DNA of 64,000 nt from CBFGWV01 sp965652545 (GTDB lineage Bacteria; Pseudomonadota; Gammaproteobacteria; Competibacterales; Competibacteraceae). Below the pieces are notes generated by a model, which was not told the DNA's origin, did not search any database, and saw only the letters and a list, made by a program, of their open reading frames with translations. Shown here in pieces: positions 26,949-35,210 of this stretch. Position numbers and translations under genes: made by a program. The stretch covers positions 1 through 64,000 of the forward strand of contig CBFGWV010000002.1 of NCBI GenBank assembly GCA_965652545.1, read 5' to 3'. Positions within the stretch are counted from its first letter, which is position 1; each line of letters starts with the position of its first letter.

Positions 26949-28412
26949 TCAGGGGTAGGGGCAGTCGACGTCACCCAGCTCCACGTAGACGCTCTTGATC
27001 TGGGTGTAGTGCTCGATGGCGGCCCAGCCGTTCTCACGGCCGACACCGGACTGCTTGTAACCCCCAAAGGGCATCTCGATAGGGGTCAGGTTGTAGTTGT
27101 TGATCCAGCACGTGCCGGCCTCGAGTGCGCCGACGACGCGGTGCGCACGCGCCAGATCACGGGTAAAAACACCCGCGGCAAGCCCCATGTCCGTGTCGTT
27201 GGCGCGGCGGATTACCTCGGCTTCGTCGTCGAAGGCCAGAATGCTCATGACCGGTCCGAAGATCTCCTCGCGGACGATGGCCATATCGTCGCTGCAATCG
27301 GCAAAGGCGGTGGGCAGCACGAAATTGCCCGAGGCCAGGGCGGGATCGGCCGGGCGTCCGCCGCCGCAGACCAGGCGGGCCCCGGCACGCTTGCCCTGTT
27401 CGATATAACCCAGCACCTTCTCGGTGTGCGCGGTGGAGATGAGCGCGCCCACTTGCGTCGCCGGGTCGAGCGGATCGCCGATGCTCATGCGGCCGGTGCG
27501 CTCGGCCAGTTGGGCGATGAAGGGCTCCAGGATGCTGCGGTGAACAAACACGCGGGTCCCGTTGGAGCAGATTTCGCCCTGGGTGTAGAAATTCGCCATC
27601 ATCGCGGCCGACACGGCGTTGGTCAGATCGGCGTCGTCGAACACGATCAGGGGCGACTTGCCGCCCAGTTCCATGGTCACGGCCTTGAGGCTTTCGGCGG
27701 CGGCGGCCATGACCTTGCGGCCAGTGCCAACCTCACCGGTGATCGACACCTTGGCGATGCCCGGGTGGCCGGTGAGCATACGCCCTACCCGGCCATCGCC
27801 CTGCACCACGTTGAACACCCCGTCGGGAAGACCGGCTTCGGTGAAGATCTCGGCCAGTTTCAATGCGGTCAACGGTGTGAGCTCAGCCGGCTTGAAGATC
27901 ATGGAATTGCCGCAGGCCAGCGCCGGGGCAGCTTTCCAGCAGGCGATCTGGATCGGGTAGTTCCAGGCGCCGATCCCGGCGCACACGCCCAGGGGTTCGC
28001 GCCGTGTATAGGCAAAGGCGCGATCATTCAGCGGAATATGCTCGCCACGAATCCCGGCGGCCAGGCCGGCATAAAACTCCAGGCAATCGGCGCCGGAGGC
28101 GACATCGACGGCTTCGGCCTCTTGTATCGGTTTGCCCGTATCGAGCACTTCCAGCCGGGCCAGCTCCTTGTTGCGGGCTCGAAGCAAAGCGACAGCTTTG
28201 TTCAGCACTCGTCCGCGCTCGGCCCCGCTCATGGCCGCCCAGCGCAGTTGCCCGGCACGGGCAGCCTCGACGGCCTGATCCACATCGGCGGTAGTGGCCT
28301 GGTGCACCTTGCACAAGCGTTGGTTGGTGGCCGGGTTCAGATTGTCGAAGGTTTCACCGCTGGATGAGGCCCGATAGCGGCCCCCGATGTACAACTGCGC
28401 GTCGGGCAACAT
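26949..28412 (-). CDS. betB: Betaine-aldehyde dehydrogenase BetB
   Basis: BetB oxidises betaine aldehyde to glycine betaine with NAD(P)+. The 487-residue product is a class-typical aldehyde dehydrogenase: cofactor segment GAWNYPIQIACWKAAPALACGN, catalytic Glu in MELGGKSPLIVFDDADL and catalytic Cys in QGEICSNGTRVFV. The C-terminal EMPFGGYKQSGVGRENG motif is intact. It sits 14 bases after betI and 11 bases before betA. Confidence 0.95.
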   Translation of the reverse strand: MLPDAQLYIGGRYRASSSGETFDNLNPATNQRLCKVHQATTADVDQAVEAARAGQLRWAAMSGAERGRVLNKAVALLRARNKELARLEVLDTGKPIQEAEAVDVASGADCLEFYAGLAAGIRGEHIPLNDRAFAYTRREPLGVCAGIGAWNYPIQIACWKAAPALACGNSMIFKPAELTPLTALKLAEIFTEAGLPDGVFNVVQGDGRVGRMLTGHPGIAKVSITGEVGTGRKVMAAAAESLKAVTMELGGKSPLIVFDDADLTNAVSAAMMANFYTQGEICSNGTRVFVHRSILEPFIAQLAERTGRMSIGDPLDPATQVGALISTAHTEKVLGYIEQGKRAGARLVCGGGRPADPALASGNFVLPTAFADCSDDMAIVREEIFGPVMSILAFDDEAEVIRRANDTDMGLAAGVFTRDLARAHRVVGALEAGTCWINNYNLTPIEMPFGGYKQSGVGRENGWAAIEHYTQIKSVYVELGDVDCPYP

Positions 28413-28426
28413 GACAAATACACTCC

Positions 28427-29014
28427 TTAAACAGTTTCGCCGGCCAGACGCCGGTCGAGGTAATCGCGAACCATGCGGCGGGCGACTGCGGTATCCACCC
28501 GACGGCCGCCCACGGCGCTGTGCAGGGACAGGCCATCGATCATCAACGCCATGCCGAAAGCCGTCTGTTCCGCGGCCGGGCGCGCCTGCAACTTGAGCAA
28601 GGACACCAACAGGTTGGAGCGCAACCGCCGGTCGTACACCCGTTGCAGGCGCGCCAGCGTAGGTGCGGCGTTGGCCTGAGCCCAGAAGGCGATCCAGGCA
28701 TTGACTGCGGATTGGGAGAACTGGTGCTCGGTAAAATTGGCGTCGATTGTCGCGTACAGCCGCTCGCGCGGATCGGTCAGTCCGTCGGTACGCTTGACCA
28801 TTTCCGCCTTCAGGTCACGCAGCTGCGAACGAAGCGCCGCCTCCAGCAGTTCATTCTTGCCACCGAAATAGTGGTGGATGATTCCGGCCGAGACACCGGC
28901 GCGCCGGCTGATACGGGACACCGTGGTATCCGCGAACCCGTGTTCGCCGATCACCTGAATGGTGGCCTCGATCAACTGCTGCCGGCGGATGGGCTCCATG
29001 CCTACCTTTGGCAT
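28427..29014 (-). CDS. betI: Transcriptional repressor BetI
   Basis: BetI is the TetR-family choline-responsive repressor of the betaine genes. The 195-residue product has an N-terminal helix-turn-helix (TVSRISRRAGVSAGIIHHYFGGKNELL) and the BetI-type ligand domain with VNAWIAFWAQA, typical of the family. The ATG at 29014 is taken; a GTG immediately upstream would add one residue. A 14-bp perfect palindrome 53 bases upstream is its likely operator. It heads the betIBA operon. Confidence 0.93.
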   Translation of the reverse strand: MPKVGMEPIRRQQLIEATIQVIGEHGFADTTVSRISRRAGVSAGIIHHYFGGKNELLEAALRSQLRDLKAEMVKRTDGLTDPRERLYATIDANFTEHQFSQSAVNAWIAFWAQANAAPTLARLQRVYDRRLRSNLLVSLLKLQARPAAEQTAFGMALMIDGLSLHSAVGGRRVDTAVARRMVRDYLDRRLAGETV

Positions 29015-29066
29015 CACCTAGACTCCGTTGAAGCCTGTCCATGGTGATGCAGCGTAGTTTTTTTTG

Positions 29067-29080
29067 ATTGAACGTTCAAT
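29067..29080. promoter_or_regulatory. Probable BetI operator
   Basis: ATTGAACGTTCAAT is a perfect 14-bp palindrome flanked by a run of T on the left and a run of A on the right. It lies midway between divergent betI and choX, the place of the BetI operator in other bacteria, and could control both directions. The assignment rests on position and symmetry. Confidence 0.7.
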
Positions 29081-29119
29081 AAAAAAAATATCTGTGCTAG
29101 GTTTGACCCGTTCATCCCC

Positions 29120-29136
29120 TGGAACGCAATGTTCCA
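29120..29136. promoter_or_regulatory. Second palindrome in betI-choX region
   Basis: TGGAAC and GTTCCA face each other across GCAAT, 37-53 bases before choX. It shares the GAAC/GTTC half-site letters with the presumed BetI operator but has a wider spacer, so it may be a weaker second operator or a separate regulator's site. Confidence 0.35.
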
Positions 29137-29172
29137 AACGATCGATCCCAAGTAATCGAGGAGAGGTAGAAG

Positions 29173-30120
29173 ATGACCAGACCATTCACTTTTGCATCGT
29201 GCCTGACCGCTTTGTCCCTGGTGCTGGCTGCCAACGCGCAAGCCGCCGATGTCGAATCCTGCAAGACCGTGCGTTTCTCGGATGTCGGCTGGACTGACAT
29301 CACCGCCACGACGGCGGCGACCTCTGTGGTACTGGAGGCGCTTGGCTATACGCCGCGGACTGAAGTCCTGTCGGTGCCGGTGACCTACGCCAGTCTCAAG
29401 AACAAAGACATCGATGTGTTCCTCGGCAACTGGATGCCGACCATGGAGGCCGACGTCAAACCGTTCCTGGACGACGGCTCGGTCGAGAACGTCAGGGCCA
29501 ATCTCGAGGGCGCCAAGTACACCCTGGCTGTCCCGAGCTACGTTGCCGAGGGCGGGCTCAAGAGCTTTGCCGATATCGCCAAGTACGCCGATAAGCTGGA
29601 CAGCTCCATCTATGGCATCGAGCCGGGCAATGACGGCAACCGATTGATTCTCGACATGATCGAGCAGGACGCCTTCGGCTTGAAGGGCTTCAAGGTGGTC
29701 GAGTCCAGCGAGGCCGGCATGTTGTCGCAGGTCGCACGGTCGGTTCGCAGTAAGGACTGGGTGGTGTTCCTGGGCTGGGCACCTCATCCGATGAACGCCA
29801 ATATCGACATGACGTACCTGGAGGGCGGCGACGATTGGTTCGGCCCAAACTACGGCGGTGCCACCGTGTACACCAACGTCCGCGCCGGTTACTTGGAGGA
29901 GTGCCCCAACGTCGGTCAGTTGCTGAAGAATCTCGAGTTCTCGCTGGAGATGGAAAACGAGGTCATGGGGGCCATCCTGGACGATGGCGAGCAGCCTGAA
30001 GCGGCGGCAAAGGCTTGGCTTGTGGCCCATCCCGAGGTTCTGGACGGCTGGCTTGACGGCGTGACCACGCTTTCCGGCGAGCCCGGCCTGCCCGCGGTCA
30101 AGTCCGAGCTTGGCCTGTAA
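29173..30120 (+). CDS. choX: Choline ABC transporter, substrate-binding protein
   Basis: ChoX binds choline in the periplasm for import. The 315-residue product has a signal peptide ending at AQA (about residue 24). It also has the markers of the ChoX family: CKTVRFSDVGWTDITATTAA near the mature N-terminus, NKDIDVFLGNWMPTM, IYGIEPGNDGNRL and VFLGWAPHPMN with the aromatic residues that cage the quaternary ammonium group. A purine-rich site (GAGGAGAGGTAGAAG) precedes the ATG. Divergent betIBA oxidises the imported choline. Confidence 0.93.
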   Translation: MTRPFTFASCLTALSLVLAANAQAADVESCKTVRFSDVGWTDITATTAATSVVLEALGYTPRTEVLSVPVTYASLKNKDIDVFLGNWMPTMEADVKPFLDDGSVENVRANLEGAKYTLAVPSYVAEGGLKSFADIAKYADKLDSSIYGIEPGNDGNRLILDMIEQDAFGLKGFKVVESSEAGMLSQVARSVRSKDWVVFLGWAPHPMNANIDMTYLEGGDDWFGPNYGGATVYTNVRAGYLEECPNVGQLLKNLEFSLEMENEVMGAILDDGEQPEAAAKAWLVAHPEVLDGWLDGVTTLSGEPGLPAVKSELGL

Positions 30121-30130
30121 TCAGCCCTAT

Positions 30131-30163
30131 GTATCCCGGGCGGCGAACGCCCGTCCGGGATAC
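30131..30163 (+). other. Intra-operon hairpin between choX and choW
   Basis: GTATCCCGG and CCGGGATAC pair perfectly, with an inner GGGCG/CGCCC stem, in the 54-base gap after choX. No T-run follows. Such a structure after a binding-protein gene commonly protects the upstream mRNA so that more binding protein than permease is made; that role is inferred. Confidence 0.55.
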
Positions 30164-30174
30164 GGGAAAAGTCT

Positions 30175-31017
30175 ATGGACTGGTTAACTGAACACAAAAT
30201 CCCGCTCGGGCGCTGGATCCGCGATCTGGTGGACCTGCTAAACGAGCACGCCGCGTGGCTTTTCAACGCGATATCCGACAGCCTCGGCTGGCTGATCGAT
30301 GGCTTCGTGGACTTGCTCAAGTGGTTTCCGCCGCTGGTTCTGGTCGCCCTGGTTGCCGCCCTCGCGTTCGCGCTGCACCGATCATGGCGGCTGGTGGCGA
30401 TGGTGACGGTCTCCCTGCTGCTGGTGATCAACCTGGGCTATTGGACGGAGACGGTGGAAACCCTGGCGTTGGTGCTCTCCGCCACGGGCATCTGCCTGGC
30501 CGTCGGGGTGCCACTGGGTATCGCCAGTGCACACCGGCCTTGGCTGTATACGGTGATTCGCCCGATTCTGGACCTGATGCAGACCATCCCGACGTTCGTC
30601 TATCTGATCCCGACGCTGATCCTGTTCGGGCTGGGCGTGGTTCCGGGGTTGATCTCGACGGTGATCTTCGCCATCCCGGCACCCATCAGGTTGACCTATC
30701 TGGGTGTCTCGTCGGTACCCAAGCCGCTGATCGAGGCCGGTGAGGCATTCGGCGCCACGCGTAGCCAGTTGTTGTGGAAGGTGGAGCTGCCGCACGCCAT
30801 GCCGACGATCATGGCTGGTCTGACCCAATGCATCATGCTCAGCCTGTCCATGGTCGTCATCGCGGCCCTGGTGGGGGCGGACGGGCTCGGCAAGCCGGTG
30901 GTGCGGGCGTTGAACACGGTGAATATTGCCCAGGGTTTCGAGGCGGGACTGGCCATCGTGATCATCGCCATCGTCCTTGATCGCTTGTGCAAGCAACGCG
31001 AGCCCAAGTCGCGCTAA
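30175..31017 (+). CDS. choW: Choline ABC transporter, permease
   Basis: ChoW is the membrane channel of the choline importer. The 280-residue protein has an N-terminal amphipathic stretch, then about six to seven helices with the permease EAA loop LIEAGEAFGATRSQLLWKVELPHAMP near residue 185. It matches the ProW/ChoW family length. It lies between choX and choV and is followed by choV after 18 bases. Confidence 0.93.
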   Translation: MDWLTEHKIPLGRWIRDLVDLLNEHAAWLFNAISDSLGWLIDGFVDLLKWFPPLVLVALVAALAFALHRSWRLVAMVTVSLLLVINLGYWTETVETLALVLSATGICLAVGVPLGIASAHRPWLYTVIRPILDLMQTIPTFVYLIPTLILFGLGVVPGLISTVIFAIPAPIRLTYLGVSSVPKPLIEAGEAFGATRSQLLWKVELPHAMPTIMAGLTQCIMLSLSMVVIAALVGADGLGKPVVRALNTVNIAQGFEAGLAIVIIAIVLDRLCKQREPKSR

Positions 31018-31035
31018 CGGCCGGAGGTGTGTGCC

Positions 31036-32235
31036 ATGGCAGTCGTCGAATTCGAACATGTGGATATCGTGTTCGCCAAGGATCCCGCCCCCGCGCTGCG
31101 TCTGATGGACAGCGGTGCGGACCGGCAGCGGGTGCAGGATGAGACCGGTGCGGTCATTGGTGTGGCCGATGCCTCGATCGGGATCGAGAAGGGCGAGATT
31201 TGTGTCTTGATGGGCTTGTCCGGTTCGGGCAAGTCGACGCTGCTGCGTTGCGTCAACGGCCTGAATCGCGCGACGCGCGGCCATGTCTGGGTCGAGGACG
31301 AGGGTGGCCGCGTGGATGTCGGGCGGTGCGATCCGGCTACGCTGCGCCGTCTGCGCTCAAACCGTGTGGCGATGGTGTTTCAGCAATTTGCGCTGTTGCC
31401 CTGGCGGACGGTGGCGGAGAACGTCGGCCTGGGCCTGGAGCTGCGCGGCATGGCCAAGCGCGACCGCGAGCGTGTGGTGCACGAGAAGCTGGAGCTGGTG
31501 GGCTTGGCCAAGTGGGCCGACAAGTATGCCCATGAGCTCTCCGGCGGCATGCAGCAGCGGGTCGGCTTGGCGCGGGCGTTTGCGACGGATGCGGATATCC
31601 TGCTGATGGATGAGCCGTTCTCGGCCTTGGATCCGTTGATCCGTGAGCATTTGCAGGATGAACTGCTGGAGCTTCAGCAGCGACTGAACAAGACGATCAT
31701 TTTCGTCAGCCACGATCTGGATGAGGCGCTGAAGCTGGGTACGCACATTGCGATCATGGAACACGGCCGTATCGTGCAGTACGGTGAGCCCGAGGCCATT
31801 GTATTGCAGCCGGCCAATGAGTATGTGCGCGAGTTCGTGGCCCATATGAACCCGCTCAATGTGTTGAGCTGTTCGTCGCTGATGACGCCGGTGGAGCGTC
31901 TGTCCAATGAGGGCGGCCGGTTGCGTCTGGATTGGACCGGGCACCATTGGGCCATTGTGGACGCTGCCGGGACGTTGACCGGTGTCGAGGTCGAAGGCCA
32001 GTCGGGTGCGATCATGCCGTATGTCGAGGATCTGGACCTGGGTCCGGCAGGCGAGTCGTGTCAGGGTATGGTGACAATCGCGCCGGACACTTTGCTCAAG
32101 ACCGCGATCCGCCTGCGTCACGACAGCGGACGTCCGCTGCTGCTGCTCAAGGATGGTCGCCTGGTGGGCGTGGTTGGAGACGACGAGATCTACCAGGGCA
32201 TGCTGCGTCAGAGCGGGGAGTCCAAGGCGGCCTGA
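31036..32235 (+). CDS. choV: Choline ABC transporter, ATPase
   Basis: ChoV drives choline import. The 399-residue product has Walker A GLSGSGKST near residue 60, signature LSGGMQQR near 169 and Walker B ILLMDEP, followed by a C-terminal CBS-like region (about 275-395) that in this family senses ionic strength. The ATG at 31036 has GGAGG 8 bases upstream; a GTG at 31027 lies inside that site and is rejected. A strong terminator follows. Confidence 0.93.
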   Translation: MAVVEFEHVDIVFAKDPAPALRLMDSGADRQRVQDETGAVIGVADASIGIEKGEICVLMGLSGSGKSTLLRCVNGLNRATRGHVWVEDEGGRVDVGRCDPATLRRLRSNRVAMVFQQFALLPWRTVAENVGLGLELRGMAKRDRERVVHEKLELVGLAKWADKYAHELSGGMQQRVGLARAFATDADILLMDEPFSALDPLIREHLQDELLELQQRLNKTIIFVSHDLDEALKLGTHIAIMEHGRIVQYGEPEAIVLQPANEYVREFVAHMNPLNVLSCSSLMTPVERLSNEGGRLRLDWTGHHWAIVDAAGTLTGVEVEGQSGAIMPYVEDLDLGPAGESCQGMVTIAPDTLLKTAIRLRHDSGRPLLLLKDGRLVGVVGDDEIYQGMLRQSGESKAA

Positions 32236-32316
32236 GTTCCTGGGATCACCGGTTTGTAACCGGTAGCCGAGCAACGCTCGGCCTGTACAACCGGCGAAGT
32301 CCTTGCCCACCCTCCG

Positions 32317-32428
32317 CGGTGTCAGCCGGGCACACCTGGGTCCGACTCGCGGTAAACACATCCGTGTGCGCTCGATGGCCGCATCCCTGCGGCCAACGGT
32401 CGGCCCCAGGTGTGCCCGGCCGACACCG
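32317..32428. repeat. Core-conserved palindromic repeat, copy 1
   Basis: Two 30-bp arms (32317-32346 and 32399-32428) are inverted copies with 28 of 30 bases matching. They enclose a 52-base core (32347-32398) that contains GTAAACACATCC, GCGCTCGATGGC and a small GGCCGC/GCGGCC stem. The core matches copy 2 (44573-44624) at 40 of 52 positions without gaps, while the arms of the two copies are largely different. Non-coding; lies between the choV stop and its terminator. Confidence 0.85.
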
Positions 32429-32465
32429 CTCCCTGCGGAGGCTGTTCCGCAGGGAGTTCTTTTCT
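32429..32465 (+). terminator. Intrinsic terminator of choXWV
   Basis: CTCCCTGCGGA and TCCGCAGGGAG form a perfect 11-bp stem with loop GGCTGT, followed by TTCTTTTCT. It abuts the right arm of the palindromic repeat and ends 12 bases before the stop of the convergent thioesterase gene. Confidence 0.85.
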
Positions 32466-32477
32466 GAAAGGGGCACC

Positions 32478-32906
32478 CTACTCCAGCGGCGCCGTCACCT
32501 CGTGGCTGCGAATCCGCTCTCTGAAGTCATCCGGTACCCGGCTCGCCGCCTGGCTGGCGAAATCGAACCACACCAGAATGGCCTTGGCCGTGGCCACGGG
32601 TGTCCCCTCTCCCTGGCGATAGATCGCGCTGGTGAGGTCTAGGCTGCTGCCCCCTAAGCGGCTGATGCGGCTGAGTACTTCGACGGTTGCCGGATAATGC
32701 AGTTGCTGGCGGAAGCTGCATTGCATGTCCGCCAGGACGATACTTTGGGTTGCGCTGAGCTGACTACCGGTCAACCATTCGAAGTACGCTACGCGGGCTT
32801 GTTCCAGGTAGCGGAAGAAGACCACGTTGTTGACATGGCCGAAGGCATCCAGATGCCCCCAGAGTACGGGCAGTTCTATGCGGTGTTTGAACTCGGCGCG
32901 ATCCAC
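32478..32906 (-). CDS. Acyl-CoA thioesterase, 4HBT hotdog family
   Basis: A 142-residue single hotdog-fold thioesterase of the YbgC/4-hydroxybenzoyl-CoA type. The catalytic segment LWGHLDAFGHVNNVVFFRYLEQAR near residues 15-37 has the conserved Asp and the HVNN sequence. Substrate is unknown; family members cleave acyl-CoA or acyl-ACP. The start is a GTG with GAGG six bases upstream. It is divergent from the next gene with only 26 bases between. Confidence 0.85.
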   Translation of the reverse strand: MDRAEFKHRIELPVLWGHLDAFGHVNNVVFFRYLEQARVAYFEWLTGSQLSATQSIVLADMQCSFRQQLHYPATVEVLSRISRLGGSSLDLTSAIYRQGEGTPVATAKAILVWFDFASQAASRVPDDFRERIRSHEVTAPLE

Positions 32907-32932
32907 CTTTTACCTCGGTCGTCTGGCATCCA

Positions 32933-33376
32933 ATGGTTTCCGATATTACCGCTCGCAACACGGTTTCAAGGCGCTTGGCGCCATTCGCATGCGTATTGTT
33001 GACAGCTGTGCTGGGAGGCTGTGCAACAGTCGGCGGCCCAGGTCGACCGCAGGCGCCTTCGCCGGCCGTGGTCGATGATTCGGATCGGGAGGGCTATTAC
33101 AAGTCATTGACGCAGTTGCAACCGACGGCGGCGGAGCCGTGGTATCAGTTGGGCAATCTCTATGCGCAGCGGGATGATCTGGAGGCCGCTGAGCATGCCT
33201 ACCGCCAAGCATTGCGGCGGGCCGATCGGGTGGATGCATTGCACAATCTGGGGCTGGTGCAGATGCGGATGGGCATTCAGGCCTTGCGGGTGGCCGATGC
33301 CCGTTTGCCGGCGGATGATCCGGTACGGCAACAGACGCGGGATTTCCTTCGGACCTTGTCGACAGAAGGGCTTTGA
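32933..33376 (+). CDS. Small TPR-containing lipoprotein
   Basis: A 147-residue exported protein. The signal peptide ends in the lipobox LGGC (Cys about 30), so it should be lipid-anchored. One or two TPR units follow (AAEPWYQLGNLYAQRDDLEAAEHAYRQALRRA). The protein probably binds partners at the envelope; no specific function is recognised. The promoter must lie within the divergent thioesterase gene because the gap is only 26 bases. Confidence 0.75.
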   Translation: MVSDITARNTVSRRLAPFACVLLTAVLGGCATVGGPGRPQAPSPAVVDDSDREGYYKSLTQLQPTAAEPWYQLGNLYAQRDDLEAAEHAYRQALRRADRVDALHNLGLVQMRMGIQALRVADARLPADDPVRQQTRDFLRTLSTEGL

Positions 33377-33453
33377 GGCGATGGCACAAGAGTGGCGGCA
33401 TGGCGACTACACTTTAGTCAGCACCATATATCGCCACGCGAGGACGTGACGTC

Positions 33454-33894
33454 ATGAGTTCGTATCGCCACGTATTGTTTGCCATGGACTATTCGGATCA
33501 GTGTCTGGCCGTCGGCCGCCGCGCCAAGGCGGTGGCCGAGCGATTCGGTGCGCAGTTGAGCCTCATCCATGTGGTGGAGGAGGTCAACATCAGCGCGGGG
33601 TATGAGTTGATGCCCCTTTTGCCGGAGTTGCCGGACGAGTCGATGATGACAGAGGCCCGATCGGCGCTGGCGCGGGCCGCACAGCGGTTGGAGATCGAGA
33701 ACGCATCGCAGTGGGCCGTATCGGCGGTTTCCACTAAGGAGGGTATTCTTCGCTGTGCCAAGGAGCACGGTGTCGATCTGATCGTCGTGGGCAGCCATGG
33801 GCGCCATGGCCTGGCCCTGCTGTTGGGGTCCACGGCCAACGCGGTGCTCGATTCGGCGCCCTGTGACGTGCTGGCCGTACGCTTGTCTGAGTAA
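33454..33894 (+). CDS. Universal stress protein UspA family
   Basis: A 146-residue single-domain Usp protein. It has the N-terminal strand HVLFAMDYSD and the ATP-binding motif VVGSHGRHGLALLLGSTA near the C-terminus, which matches G-2x-G-9x-G-(S/T). It therefore belongs to the nucleotide-binding class. These cytoplasmic proteins help survival under stress; a specific role cannot be deduced. Confidence 0.9.
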   Translation: MSSYRHVLFAMDYSDQCLAVGRRAKAVAERFGAQLSLIHVVEEVNISAGYELMPLLPELPDESMMTEARSALARAAQRLEIENASQWAVSAVSTKEGILRCAKEHGVDLIVVGSHGRHGLALLLGSTANAVLDSAPCDVLAVRLSE

Positions 33895-33909
33895 GGCGGT
33901 CTTGGGCGA

Positions 33910-34530
33910 TCACTGACCGACGGCGGGCGGGGTCCCCAGGACGTCGAGTTCGCTCTGCTCACTTGGACGAAGCCCGCCGCCGCCCACGGTCGTCATGCTG
34001 CGTGAGTCCAGGTCCACCGGTTCGGCGAGTACGTCTTCCGGCGGTTCGCTGCCGTAGTGGGCCTGGCCACTGGCATCACGCCAGATGAAGACTTGCGGTT
34101 TGGGTTTTTCGCTGGCGGCGCTCTGCAGTGGCGGAAGGCTTACCGGACGGGCAGCAACCCCCTCCGGCGGGTCTGCGCCATAGTGTGTAGTGCCGTCGGC
34201 ACCGGTCCACAGAAATAACGTACTGTTTTCGTTCACCGTCTGGGCCGTCGGTTCGATTGCCGCGGCGATGGGTTCCACGGTCGCCTGCACTGACGCGGGG
34301 GCCTGCACCGGCTCGATGGTCGGCAGGGCCGCGGGCGGAACGACCGGTGGGCGGATCGGCGAGGGTTCGATCGTCATTTGCCGCGCTTTCCCACCGGGCG
34401 GTGCCTCGTCGCTGTAACGAACCTGGCCGTCACTGTCGACCCAGGTGTAGACCGTCGACTGGGCGGCAGCGGCGGTTGGCAGCAGCAAACCGCACAACAG
34501 ACCTGAACATATGACTTTGAATGTGTCCAT
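33910..34530 (-). CDS. Exported protein with three DUF4124 repeats
   Basis: A 206-residue protein with a signal peptide ending at AAA (about residue 23) and three DUF4124 units: VYTWVDSDGQVRYSDEAPPG, LFLWTGADGTTHYGADPPEG and VFIWRDASGQAHYGSEPPED. Each unit has the W-x-D-x-x-G-x-x-x-Y-x-x-x-P-P pattern. Pro/Ala-rich linkers join them. DUF4124 has no known function and normally occurs once per protein. The ATG at 34530 is the one that opens the signal peptide. It converges on uspA across 15 bases. Confidence 0.85.
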   Translation of the reverse strand: MDTFKVICSGLLCGLLLPTAAAAQSTVYTWVDSDGQVRYSDEAPPGGKARQMTIEPSPIRPPVVPPAALPTIEPVQAPASVQATVEPIAAAIEPTAQTVNENSTLFLWTGADGTTHYGADPPEGVAARPVSLPPLQSAASEKPKPQVFIWRDASGQAHYGSEPPEDVLAEPVDLDSRSMTTVGGGGLRPSEQSELDVLGTPPAVGQ

Positions 34531-34720
34531 GGGTGTCGCTCCTTTGGACCTATGTCGCCAGTCGCAAAATTTCAGCATGTGACCGTTCTGGTCACCGTTT
34601 GCTCCCTCAGTGTATGCCCAGATGCTGCAAGTATGGCTTGGTTACTGCGATTTCGAGTTATGGCCTGAGACTTGCATCGTGTGAACGCAAACAATGTTTC
34701 GGGGCAGCGAGGCGACACCC

Positions 34721-35206
34721 ATGGATCAGTTTACGCCGCGGCAGGTTTTCCTTATCCGCGAGGCTATTTACGAAGGTAGGATGGCTATGGCCGACGGGGG
34801 CGCCGATGCCATGGTGTTCGCGATGGCCTTTCTCGACGCCGGTGGGCTCCAGGTCCCCGGGCGGGAGTTGAGCGACGCGGAACGCGTACGCATTCATGGC
34901 CATATCCTCGAGTCCTTGGGCGGTACACCGACCTTCCTGAGTGAGGCGGAGTGGGTGGTCCCGGTGGTCACACGGGAAATCGAGCGCGCCTTCATGGAGT
35001 CCGATCTCGCCGCCAGCCGGGAGAAGGATGAGGTCGTCGGGTTCCGGCTCAAAGTGTCGGCGCGCGATGCCAAGGATGTGTTCTGCCGTCGCATCACCGG
35101 CGCGGATCTCTACGGCCTGGGTGCCGGTGTCTTCCCCAAGGAAGAGATCGTGGTGCTTCCGCCGCATTGCGAGTCGATCCACTGGGAGCCGGTGTACGCT
35201 CGCTAG
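34721..35206 (+). CDS. Hypothetical protein
   Basis: A 161-residue soluble protein that I do not recognise. It is acidic, has no signal peptide or membrane helix, and starts MDQFTPRQVFLIREAIYEG. The ATG at 34721 has a GAGG about ten bases upstream; a codon at 34694 would add nine unlikely residues. Codon use fits its neighbours. It converges on the transglutaminase gene with only four bases between the stops. Confidence 0.65.
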   Translation: MDQFTPRQVFLIREAIYEGRMAMADGGADAMVFAMAFLDAGGLQVPGRELSDAERVRIHGHILESLGGTPTFLSEAEWVVPVVTREIERAFMESDLAASREKDEVVGFRLKVSARDAKDVFCRRITGADLYGLGAGVFPKEEIVVLPPHCESIHWEPVYAR

Positions 35207-35210
35207 CCCG

